Source: Vespa crabro
Lineage: Eukaryota > Arthropoda > Insecta > Hymenoptera > Vespidae
Assembly (NCBI RefSeq): GCF_910589235.1
Contig: NC_060955.1
Span: forward strand, 903,501-967,500
DNA length: 64,000 bases
Direction of reading: 5' to 3'
Part shown: piece after piece, positions 40,683 through 50,475 of the stretch
Layout of the letters: every line of letters begins with the position of its first letter
Position numbering within the stretch: position 1 is the stretch's first letter
Notes under the pieces: generated by a model
The model's input: only the letters and a program-made list of their open reading frames with translations
Told to the model about the DNA's origin: nothing
Database searches by the model: none
Made by a program: the position numbers and the translations under genes

Positions 40683-42474
40683 TAATGTATCGTGTTCGTT
40701 TTAGGAAAAAAAGTTATACAATGACAAACATACAATGATCCATGGTGATTACATTACCATATACAAAGTTGGAAGACACGATGCTGGTTTATATCAATGT
40801 TTAGCAGACAATGGAATGGACAATCCACCGCATTCTGGCATTAATCTCATTGTTAAATGTTAGTACAATAGAATCTTATTTTCCTTCCCTTTTTTTTTTT
40901 TTTTTTTTTTTTTTTTATCAACGTTTCGATAATATTCAATAAAACCTTTCTGTTTTTTTGTCTCTCTCACTCTTTCTCTCCTTGAACATAGATGCACCGG
41001 AGATCGAGGTGGAACGTGAAATTGTACACACAGGAGCCGGCGTTGAGTCAGAGATCACGTGTATCGTTCACGCTCACCCACCCGCGAACGTGACTTGGTA
41101 TAAAAATCAGAAAGAACTACCTAAGAGAGGAAGGATCTCGCGAAAGGAAAATAAATTAAGACACACTCTCAGGATTATGCATACGTCCGAACAGGACCTA
41201 GGAGAGTACACCTGTCAAGCCAAAAACGAGTTGGGCCAAGATAGTAGAACCATCTCTCTTACTGGTAAATTTTATATGTATTTTTTCTATTTTCTTTTTT
41301 CTCTTTTTTTTCTTCTTCTTTTTTTTTTTTTTTCGTTGACGGAATAAGCGAAGGATAATATATACTTTTCTACTAAGATTATAAGAGATATTAAGAATGA
41401 AGATTGATCCTTTTTTTTCTTTTTCTTTCTTTTCTTTACTATTTTTTTTTTTTTTTTTTTTTTCAGGAGCTCCATCGCAAGCAACCATCTACGGGGCCGA
41501 GTTATTGAAAGACGAGAACGACAGTCTTATTTTAAAATGGCATCTCGAAAGTTACTCTCCGATTACGCAGTACATAGTATGTTGATAAATGTATTTAACA
41601 AGTGTTACATACGAGGTGAGGCAAAAAGATTCCTAAGCGACTTTTAAAAATCGCATACTCTTTTTTACATGCAAATCTTTTTTTCTCAAATTGTCCGCAG
41701 CGCAGCCTTATTTAATTTCATAATTTAATTTGTTTTTTAGCTTGTAAAATTTATCTAAAAAGTTTTGCGAAAGATTAATTGATTAGTAAAATCGCATGGA
41801 TAATTTTGGCTCATCATGTATAATAATATACGAAAAAAAAAAATATATATATATATATATATATGATAACTGTGTTTGGTACGATGTGTTTAAAGCTTAA
41901 ATATCGTCGCAAAGGAGACGAAAAATGGCAACAAATCGAACCTCGTGTAATAGATGGCAAGGGAAATCAATATATCGTGGAACATACTCTCAATGGCCTT
42001 GATGATGGATCTTACGAAGCGATCCTCGTAGCTAGGAATTCCTTTGGATGGTCACAACCATCTACTCCTCACACGTTCATGAGGGGTAAGAAATATTTCT
42101 ATATAATAATATTCTCAATTGTTGTATAATTTAAAATGACGACACGTCTAATGTAAATTTATCATTTCCCTTTTTATAGATCACAATTCTAATGAATCAG
42201 AAGACGGTACGTAAAGTCTTATTTAATATTAAACGTAGTTATTGTTTAATTGAAAATATTAAAGTAAAACATTGTTCATTTTATAGATAATAATAATTCT
42301 GAAGAGGCAGCAAGTGGTAAGTAAACATTTTATCAAAGTAATGTAATATAATGTTCGATTATTTTTCATTAATTATTTTATTATTTTACAGTCAAAGGAT
42401 CGGCAGTTTCGATCCGACCATTTTGGGCCATCCCAACGTCACTCCTAGTCGTTTGTGCCTTCAGAAATCTGTAA
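39378..42474 (+). CDS. GPI-anchored Ig-superfamily adhesion protein, 3 Ig + FN3, klingon/wrapper/CG13506-like (5' partial)
   Basis: Nine exons join in frame: 39378-39587, 39979-40373, 40705-40858, 40992-41264, 41467-41576, 41896-42085, 42180-42206, 42287-42316 and 42392-42474. All eight introns are GT-AG and all phases match, giving 490 residues plus TAA. In order the protein has an acidic region (about 8-45), Ig1 (Cys65 and Cys122), Ig2 (Cys186 and Cys234), Ig3 (Cys277 and Cys328, with the motif DLGEYTCQAKNELG), FN3 (about 345-443, ending in NSFGWSQPSTPHTF), an acidic linker (445-463) and a hydrophobic C-terminus. N-glycosylation sequons lie in Ig1 (NTT, NDT, NYS), Ig2 (NVT) and Ig3 (NVT). 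In insects this architecture belongs to klingon/wrapper-type cell-surface proteins of neurons and glia, which bind partner cells from the outer membrane leaflet; that role is inferred here. The phrase GLYQCLADNGMDNPPHSG most resembles the CG13506-like branch as I remember it. The signal-peptide exon is missing, so the start is unknown. An orthologue name cannot be fixed without a search. Confidence 0.93.
39979..40373 (+). CDS. IgSF gene exon: rest of Ig1, Ser/Thr linker, first half of Ig2
   Basis: The acceptor is cttttccag and the donor is AAG|gtattg, with phase 1 in and phase 0 out. The exon carries the Ig1 core Trp (VVWKKDDEF), the D-x-Y-x-C motif DNYSC with Cys122, and three overlapping N-glycosylation sequons. 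A Ser/Thr-rich linker (about residues 141-163) follows, then Ig2 with Cys186 and its core Trp in ELKWYHK. At 395 nt it is the largest exon of the gene. Confidence 0.95.
40630..40681. repeat. (AT)n microsatellite in an IgSF gene intron
   Basis: The tract sits in intron 40374-40704, ending about 22 bases before the acceptor AG, so it overlaps the expected branch-point region. Confidence 0.95.
40705..40858 (+). CDS. IgSF gene exon: second half of Ig2
   Basis: The acceptor is cgttttag and the donor is gttagt, with phase 0 in and phase 1 out. The Ig2 signature is DAGLYQCLADNG with Cys234, followed by the G strand INLIVK. An (AT)n tract at 40630-40681 sits only about 25 bases before the acceptor, so the usual pyrimidine tract is short here. 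Confidence 0.94.
40992..41264 (+). CDS. IgSF gene exon: complete Ig3
   Basis: The acceptor is gaacatag and the donor is gtaaat, phase 1 at both ends, so this is a symmetric exon coding one whole Ig domain. It starts YAPEIEVE, has Cys277 (ITCIVHAHPP), the core Trp in NVTWYKNQ, and LGEYTCQAKNELGQDSR with Cys328. This I-set pattern is the most typical Ig sequence in the window. Confidence 0.96.
41467..41576 (+). CDS. IgSF gene exon: first half of the FN3 domain
   Basis: The acceptor is a long T run ending in cag and the donor is ATA|gtatgt; phase 1 in, phase 0 out. It encodes GAPSQATIYGAELLKD and the conserved FN3 Trp strand LILKWHLES, ending SPITQYI. The frame continues past the donor for only two codons (Val-Cys) before TGA, and the next exon restores the FN3 C strand exactly. 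Confidence 0.93.
41610..41820. mobile_element. Mariner-type MITE-like insertion inside the FN3 intron
   Basis: The left end reads TACGAGGTGAGGCAAAAAGA. The reverse complement of the right end reads TACATGATGAGCCAAAATTA. They match at about 15 of the first 20 positions, and each begins with TA, consistent with a TA target site. The interior of about 210 bp has no coding capacity. It fills most of the 319-nt intron 41577-41895. A non-autonomous Tc1/mariner derivative fits best; the ends have drifted, so it is probably old. Confidence 0.55.
41896..42085 (+). CDS. IgSF gene exon: second half of the FN3 domain
   Basis: The acceptor is gtgtttaaag, weak in pyrimidines, and the donor is gtaaga; phase 0 in, phase 1 out. 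Joining gives QYI-LKYRRKGDEKWQQIEP, the standard FN3 C/C' pattern. L-x-x-L-x-x-G-x-Y spacing (LNGLDDGSYEAILVARN) and the final strand GWSQPSTPHTF follow. Confidence 0.94.
42180..42206 (+). CDS. IgSF gene microexon 1 (27 nt), acidic linker
   Basis: The exon is flanked by ccctttttatag and gtacgtaag, with phase 1 on both sides. It encodes the block DHNSNESED between the FN3 domain and the membrane. Because it is symmetric, including or skipping it keeps the frame. Confidence 0.82.
42287..42316 (+). CDS. IgSF gene microexon 2 (30 nt), acidic linker
   Basis: The exon is flanked by cattttatag and a perfect gtaagt donor, phase 1 on both sides. It encodes DNNNSEEAAS. Its first half resembles the preceding microexon (D-x-N-x-x-E), which suggests exon duplication or parallel low-complexity evolution. 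Confidence 0.82.
42392..42474 (+). CDS. IgSF gene last coding exon: GPI-anchor signal and stop
   Basis: The acceptor is ttattttacag, phase 1. The exon reads VKGSAVSIRP and then FWAIPTSLLVVCAFRNL, ending at TAA 42472-42474. Small residues (Ser, Gly, Ala) come first, then a short spacer, then about 14 mostly hydrophobic residues at the very C-terminus with no cytoplasmic domain. This is the pattern of a GPI attachment signal. Which Ser or Gly is the omega site cannot be decided by eye. Confidence 0.85.
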
Positions 42475-42975
42475 TTTACGAAAACTGTTTAAACTACGTA
42501 GGTAAGTATCAACGACAACGTTCTATAAAAAGAAAAAGAAAAAAGAAACATCAAATAATTTTGATCATTTTATTCTCTAGATAATTTACTGCAGCCAAAG
42601 CATACACCAGCAGACGTCGTGGTGCGATTAATAATGTAAGGACACCTAGGAGAAGCTTTATTATTCAAATACGCTTCATAAGACATCCGTTGTCTTTGCC
42701 CGAATTATCAACAGAAACAGGACAGTATTTGCATTGATTTAGATAAAATGAGATATGATCAGGAAAAATGGTATTGTTACGAGTTATTCGTTTCTAGACT
42801 GTTAAATAAATTATTATTCCATAAAAAGAAAAAAAAATGGCAACGGACACTTAACAATTCTCCTAGATGTATCGTTAACGATGAAAAAGCATTTTTATTT
42901 TACTCCGTTAAATCACGAGTAAATATTAAAAGGGCGGGGGGGGGATTCTATACTTTAAAATATATTTATATATCT

Positions 42976-43006
<31 letters not shown>

Positions 43007-43075
43007 TATATATGTACGCGTATATATATACATATGTATAGATATTATATAATAAACATAGTATTCACTGTACAT
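42475..43075 (+). other. IgSF gene 3' UTR with a probable 79-nt intron (extent uncertain)
   Basis: From the stop the exon probably runs to 42501, where CGTAG|gtaagt is a near-perfect donor. The matching acceptor is ttctctag at 42573-42580, giving an intron of 42502-42580. The donor lies 27 nt after the stop, close enough that nonsense-mediated decay would not be expected. The right limit is set by a candidate poly(A) signal. Several other AATAAA motifs exist (42805, 43680), so the UTR could be shorter or longer. Confidence 0.5.
43051..43056 (+). promoter_or_regulatory. Candidate poly(A) signal AATAAA of the IgSF gene
   Basis: AATAAA is followed about 20 bases later by the GU-rich stretch tgtacatgtgtaag. 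It is the best combination after the stop codon. Competing sites are AATAAA at 42805-42810, with no GU-rich follow-up, and AATAAA at 43680-43685. Confidence 0.35.
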
Positions 43076-43814
43076 GTGTAAGCCCAGAGATACACAATCA
43101 TTATTATAATTTATTTTTGTATGCTTAAGATTATCGGATCAGTGTTTAATGGCGTTGCTGCTTCGTGCCATGCGTACAGGTATATCCTGTTTTGTAAACC
43201 TGTAAAGAGGAAGCGGCACAAATTAATTACGTTGCCTATGGCAAACGAGTAGAATGGGCATGTACCTAATATATCATAGTAACAAAAATGTACTTTATTA
43301 CCGGTTATCATTCTGATTCTTGTAGGAGGTTAACGATAAGACGGATTATAAACTTTCAAAATGCAAAACTATAATAATTGCCATGACTCCCAAAAGTTGG
43401 CAATTATTATTAATATTATTATTATTATTAATTATTATTATTAATATTATTAATATTATTAATATTATTATTATTATCATCATTATATAGTTGCTCACGA
43501 TTAAAGAAAGTTTATTATTTTCGCTGTCATCTTAAATGTGTATATTGCATTGTGTGAGTTAATATGTATGTTTGCGAAGGATGGAAGAATGTTGTTGTGC
43601 TGTAATGTTTTCCATATTAGGCTGCTAATAGCGATATATAAATTTAGTGAACACTTTCTGATTAGAACGATTTAAACGAAATAAATCTCGTGCAAAAAAT
43701 ATTCTTTAAATGTTAGCGCACACGCGAACACACACACACATACACACACACACACACATACACGTGCACTTTACAAACAACTTTTATCTATTTTAAATTT
43801 CGTCTCGTATACTT

Positions 43815-43857
<43 letters not shown>

Positions 43858-46762
43858 TGTTCACTATGCGATACAACAATTCATTGCTTATAGTTGGCCG
43901 TAATTAAACGTTATCAGACATTTCACGAAATTAAAGTCAATCTTATTTTCCAAAGAATAAAGTTCTCTTCGTTTAATTAAATGAAATAATACGAAATAAT
44001 AAAATGTACAATGATAAATTTATTAAAATATTTGAAATAAATGAAATTGAAATAATTACGGCTACACTTATAAGTAAAATATATAGTTTCGCACGGTACT
44101 TATTTTATTACGTCGAACGTAGCACGTTATTTTAAAAAAAAAAAGAAAAAAAAAAAATATGTATTATTAGTTTCTTCAACTGGAAAAAAAAAAAAGAAAG
44201 AAAGAAAAAACAGAGAAAGCAAAGAGTTCTGCTAATTATTCTATTTAATTTCTCCTACATACAAACACATCATGTAATATATTGAAATTTCTGTACATAT
44301 TTAATATGGTGCTACTTATAGTTTCCGTGATTTCGCAATACCATCGAATAACAATGAGAGGATAACACAGTTGTTATATTTTACGAATGGTCTAACGTTA
44401 ATACGAATAAGAGAAGGATAAATTTATATTTTTTGAAGTAAATAACATGCAAATCATAGTCTTATCTTCACTCCACTACAGCTTGTATCGTTGCCTTATT
44501 CGATGTAACTTGTACAATCAATAACATACATTAATCAATAGAATAATATAAAGTAAAATAAATAATTAAATAAATAAATAAATAAATAAATGAATAAATA
44601 AATAAAAGAAGCCGCAAATAAACATATTACGCAGTAGAAATGATATCTCGATGATTTAATTATAATTATTCGTATATCACAAATCCCGACAATAATAATC
44701 CTTGGATGTTCGAAACAACTTGAAACAAAAAAAAGAAATAAAAAAAGAAAGAAAGAAAGAAATGAAAAAGAAAAATAAAATGTTTACAAAATACATTTGT
44801 CTCTGTTTGTCATAATCGTTTAAAGCCATGCAACGCGTCATTAAACAAATTAGATAACGAAATAATTCATGTACACTTTCGTAAGTTAATTAAATATTAA
44901 AAGGAATGAGTAAAACGTAATATTAATATATTATAATGTTAAAAGAAATTCGTGCGTAATATACATTGAAAATATAAATCTAATGAATTTCTTTCACGTG
45001 TTATATGTATGTGTATGTACGTACGATATCATTAATAAACATAACCGCACGGCTTAGACGTTGATCGACGATAGTAGTAAACAGTTTCATGACCTCGGGC
45101 TACGGCATCGAGCGTAAACGTGCCGCCAGTTTATCACGATACTTCGACGCGTTAACATCTTCGCTGTGATTAGCATCGCTCGTAAGTTCGAGCTATTACA
45201 TTTACATAAGACAGTGCATCTTATTAATATATAAACGAGTGTAATTAATAACTTTGCACGTGTTATATGTACCCATTAAAAGAAAAATCATCGTGCGACT
45301 AACTTTTTGAATAGATTTTGATAATTTTATTACGCATTAAATCATACCTATTTAGAATGAAACGTTCAATTTTTCTTTCATTCAATACATATTACGTTTT
45401 ACTATTACATATACATTCGTTTTTATTAATAAATAATTCATAATATTCAATCGATAATATTCGATATAAGTATAATTTATAAATTGAAAAATGAATTTTC
45501 TTTTCTTTTTTTTCTTTTTTTTTTCTTTTTTTTTTTTGCTTTTCTTTCGATCTATTTTCATTTCGATTCTTTCGCAAGATATCTTTCAAGATATTTTCTT
45601 TCTAATTATGTGTTACAAAAATATTTAAGAACATTTCATATTGATAATTATACTTAGATAGATAAACAAATTAGATATAGTAGCACGATAAAATAATCCT
45701 TTTATTATTCTTATCAATTCTCATTCATCGATTTTCAAGTTAAATATTATGTACTCTATTTTATGTCTTATGTACTTCATCGCAATTAATGAATCGAGCT
45801 AGCGACTGCTTAAATATATTTTGGCTATTTTCTATAGTCTTGAGCAGAGACAAAATATATTAAATTTGTAAAAATTAACAAACATTTGTGAATTAATCTA
45901 TCTTTAGAGAAGTATCATCTGACACATGCTTTTTCCTTACTTTTGTCAAATGTTTTACTATTTTTATTATATATGTAAAAACTTTTGTTAAACACCAGCA
46001 ACTCGGATCGTAAGTTACACGCGAGAGGAGAAGTGTAACTCCATACAAGTTTATACACCGATACAATAAGCAATAATGCTTTCCTATTGCGCTTGTAGTT
46101 CATATTTTGTCCGTATCTGTCATTGAATTCGCATATGCTATGAGCGAAAGTGGTATTTTCTTTTTCGAGATACCACCGTCGATATTGCCGATCACTTCAA
46201 TACCTACGGCGATTGATTCAACAACTTTATCTACATGCGAAAATAGAAATGATTTGTTAAATAGTTGACGGAACGAATAGATGTCGCTAAGAGTTCATCT
46301 TATTTCGATTTTTCGATCTGTAAATTTTAACGAAACATTTTTTCTTTTCTTTTTTGTTTCTTTTTTCTCTCTTTTTTTTTTATTTTTGCTCTTTTTTTTT
46401 TTCTTTTTTCAAAAATAATTCGAAAGCTCTCGACGCATATCCATCAAATATAGGAGGATCAGTTCTTTGACAGTTAACAGATCGCAATAATTCCGTGATC
46501 ATCGTGTAACGGTTCTATCGAGAGTCAATCGATATCGAGACAATCGACGAGAGGTAGAACGGAAACGAGATTTCATCGAAATCTCGTATCGCTCAAATAT
46601 TGTCCGAGTTGATTTACAAACGTTAACTCGTCTCCAAGTCGGTTACGCGTAATCTAAATTTACCGTCGCGTTTAGGTACGCCGCAATTTCCGTTCCTCAA
46701 AAAGAAAGAAAAGAAAAAAGAACGGTAACGTCGAACTAGTTAAACGCCGATGAGAAACAGAT

Positions 46763-46798
<36 letters not shown>

Positions 46799-46940
46799 GC
46801 GTTTTTTGGCATCACGAATTAAGGACAATATCTCGATATCTTTCGCATCGTTAAAAAATTCACGATCATTATATTTTCATCACTTTTGTCGATCATTTAC
46901 GTTAGAAATATAATTGGCATTATAATTCGTTAACGCTTAT
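43076..46940. other. AT-rich 3' flank of the IgSF gene, no gene seen
   Basis: The stretch holds (ATT)n near 43400-43480, AC runs near 43730, an (AT)n at 43819-43848, (AATA)n near 44560-44605 and several AATAAA motifs. No coding exon on either strand was recognised. Part of it may belong to a long 3' UTR. Confidence 0.5.
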
Positions 46941-46949
46941 CATACGACT

Positions 46950-47944
46950 ATTTGTCAAATCGAAGAAAGAATACGTCTAATCGAAGCGAAAGAAAAAGAA
47001 GGAAGACGAAGGATATAAAGTTCGTAAGATTTCGATGTTCTTCGGGTTTCCCGCTAGGGCCGATTAGCCGGGTCACGTGACTCGAGTTAGCCCAGGAGCC
47101 TCTTCGTAATAGTGCTTCGGGTAGCCGACTTGGGCTCGGTGGCGCGCGACGCCGTGCAAAAACGCGTGCACCGAACCGCACGGGCGTTTGCGCTTTCACA
47201 TACACACATAGAGATCAAATGTACATATATATTTACGTACATACATACCCAAACGTATACGAAGGAAACGAGGTATAGCGAGGGGGAGGGGGAAAAAAGA
47301 AAAAGATGACGCGGAGGCAAAAGAAGAAGACGAAGACGAAGAAGATGGAAGAAGAGAGGTGAAAGAGAAGGAGAGGAGGTCGTGCATATAACGCAAAGTA
47401 CGTACATACGTACATATATACGGATATATATATATATATATATATACACACGTATATACAACAGTCATATATCCTGCCATACGAAGAAGTAAAGAGAGAA
47501 AGAGTGAGAAAGATGGAGATAAAGACATAGAACGAAAGAGATGCTGTCGTCTCTCTTTTCTCGCATCCGCCAGCGTCCTCCTCTCGTACGACCTAAACGA
47601 GATGACTTGGCCGCGTGAGAGGACAGACTCGGCGAGGGGCGAGGAGGAAGGGTCTCGAGCCAAGAAGACGAGGATGCTGGCGATGGTGGCGGTGGCGGCA
47701 GCAGCAACGGCAGCGACAGCGGCGCACGGGGGGGAGCGGGAGGGAGGGAGGGAGGGGGGTTGGTTGAGAAGGAAGAAGACGACCCTCCGGCCGTCGCACC
47801 GCACAAAGAGATCCGCGCTCTCTGCCATCTCTGAAGCTCGATCCATACGCGACCAGCATCGTTTCTCTCTCTCTCTCTCTCTCTCTCCCTATCTCTTTTT
47901 CTCTAAGTCTCTATCTATCTCTTCCTCTGGCACTCTTTTTTCTA

Positions 47945-47975
<31 letters not shown>

Positions 47976-48005
47976 GCTCCCCTGGTTCGAAATTGTGCTT
48001 GCCAT
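46950..48005. promoter_or_regulatory. GC/CpG-rich block, promoter- or 5' UTR-like
   Basis: GC content rises sharply over the flanks, with many CpGs, GAGA/CTCT stretches and a GGCGG/CAGCAG segment at 47680-47730. Both strands show long open frames made of Ser/Pro/Arg low complexity, which is expected of GC-rich UTR DNA. No protein domain is visible. Direction cannot be fixed; a rightward gene is favoured because coding sequence to the left points the other way only as a 3' end. Confidence 0.35.
47072..47081. promoter_or_regulatory. Palindromic E-box GTCACGTGAC
   Basis: The perfect 10-base palindrome matches the extended CACGTG site bound by USF/MITF/TFE-type bHLH-zip factors. It lies at the left edge of the CpG-rich block, where a core promoter would be expected. 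Binding is an inference. Confidence 0.35.
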
Positions 48006-48009
48006 AGTG

Positions 48010-49058
48010 GTTACAATGGAATAAGGAAATCTTGTAAACTTTCGTTCGAAATAAACAAAGCCGATCTTTTAACTAGATGTCAATATTATCTACAGAGAGA
48101 GAAAGAGAGAGAAAGGGGGAAGGAGGGAGTATACATAAGACAAAGTCATTTAATAATTTCAATATTCGATGTAAAGAAAAGAATAATGAGAGACTGAACA
48201 TAGGTGACGACCCCAATGACATTTGATATTTATCGGACGAGAAAGAGAAATAATAAACTCGATCGTTGCGTAAATATTAATATGCGTTAGATTTAGAGAA
48301 ATGATGGATATTTCATTTTTCGATAGAGATATGTATATCTCGCGATCGATCGGATCGATTTGACGTCTATCGATCTATCTGTTATCCTGCTTCATAGGAA
48401 TGATATTTTTCTATTTTGTTTGTTTTGCTTTTTTTCTTCGAACGAAAACCTACATCGTCGTTTCCGTCGATGATCATTAAGATCGTTTAGAAATTAGATC
48501 GGATTGATCGAGGATCAAACGTTAATTCGATTTTATGTTACGCGAATGATATATATGCCTGAGAGAATCGAGAAAGGAAAAGAAAAAAGAAAATAAATGA
48601 GATGCATAAGGTCGTAAAAGGTTGCGAATATTTGACGATTTTAAATGAATTTTCTCTCGTTACGTTTGTACTCTCTTAGGATATCTTTGGTTAGAGGAAA
48701 CAAAAAAAAAAAAAAAAAAGAAAAAGGAAAAATCATGGATTTCGATCGCGTCCTCAACGAAATTCTTCGGGCGTATAAACGAAAAGAAAGATCGCGTTCG
48801 CGGAACGTCTCGCATCTACTCCGAAGGGAGAGATAAAGATCGTATATATGGTATATGTATGTATGTATGTATGTATATATATATATATATCATATGTTTG
48901 TACGTATGTACGCGCGTCTGCTGGTACTTTTAGCAATCGGAATGCACACCTACGTATAAAGTGTATATAGACATTGCTGGATAGAGAAACGTCTCTTTTA
49001 TAAAATTCATTAGCAAGATACGAAACGTAACGAGTGAGAATGAGACCCGAATAAAAGT

Positions 49059-49094
<36 letters not shown>

Positions 49095-49653
49095 ACGAAC
49101 GAACGAACGAACGAAGGATACATCGTGCTTCGTCCATTATATCGTCCTATCGATCCCTCGGCATCCTTCGTTCCAGTCGTGCGAGTTTCAACGAGCGAAG
49201 CCCCGGACCTATCGTCCCACAACGGGCCATTTTTGTCGGTTTCCCTCTCGTATCTCTCTTTCTCTCTATCTATCTATCTCTCTATCTCCCCCTCTCTCTC
49301 TCTCTCTCTCTCTCACTTTTCCCCCTATCCGTGTGTCTTTCTCTCTCCGTCTTTCTCTCTCGCTCTCTTCTCGCACGCGCCTTTGCCATCTATTTTCGGC
49401 TATGTCGAGAAGGAACGAAATGGTGTTGTGCCGTTGCACGTTGAGGGATGCCAAGGATAATACCGAATTTTCTTCTTTGGAGATAGATTTTTCTTCTCTT
49501 TTCTTTACTTCTTTCTTTCCCTCTTTTTTTCCCTCATTTTCTTTCCTCTTTTTCATATACGCATACATATACTGAAGCATATATATCCTAATACTCTGGT
49601 CTAAACTAAAAATAAATTTTCAATTAACAAGAAGGATTCTTCTCTGATGAAGA

Positions 49654-49686
<33 letters not shown>

Positions 49687-49809
49687 TTCTCCTCCCCCTC
49701 TCTGTCATCCTTAATTTAAACTAAACGAAAGCGTATAAAGTACGTAGAGTATCGATTATATCGACAATTAATGGATATAAGATATGGATGCATACGTACA
49801 TGCCGAATA

Positions 49810-49846
<37 letters not shown>

Positions 49847-50443
49847 GTATGTACATATGTATATACGATTTATAGAAGTAACGATTAAATAATAAACTTA
49901 ATTGATAAAGCTGATTATTTCACAACGATCGTTTACTGCTCGATTATTTTTAATAATAATAATAATAATAATAATAACAATAACAGCAACAAAGTTTCAA
50001 CTGAGAAGGATAGATAGATCAATAGACAAAGAGAGAGAGAGAGAGAGAGAATTGTTGAACGATTAAACGCTCGCGTGTCCTTTACTCGCGTCGCAGGTGT
50101 TCCCTCTCGAGAGTCCGCGGCGACAAAAGGAATCCGCGTACGAGGAGACCAAGAAGAAGAAGAAGAAAGAGAGAGAGAGAGAGAGAAGAGTAGAAGGTAG
50201 GTAAGGAAAGGAAAGGAAAGGAGAGAAGAGGAGAGGAGAGGAGAACGTTCGTTAGGCTTTCACGAGTCAAGCTAAGAGATAGCCACGGGCACTGGCTACG
50301 ATTCTCCAACGCGTATCGCCACGTCCGAAGACGAAGAGAGGACGCGAACCTTTTCTCTCCCACCCTCTCCCTTCCTCTCCCCCACTCTATCTCTCTCATT
50401 CGTTCTGACTCTCTTTTACCTCGTTCGAGCCGCCAACCCGTCC

Positions 50444-50475
<32 letters not shown>

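Noticed and set aside
47196..47846. Long minus-strand open frame (216 codons) in the CpG-rich block
   Set aside because: Composition is Ser/Pro/Ala/Leu low complexity from CT and GCC repeats, all frames here are equally open, and no domain or splice context supports it.
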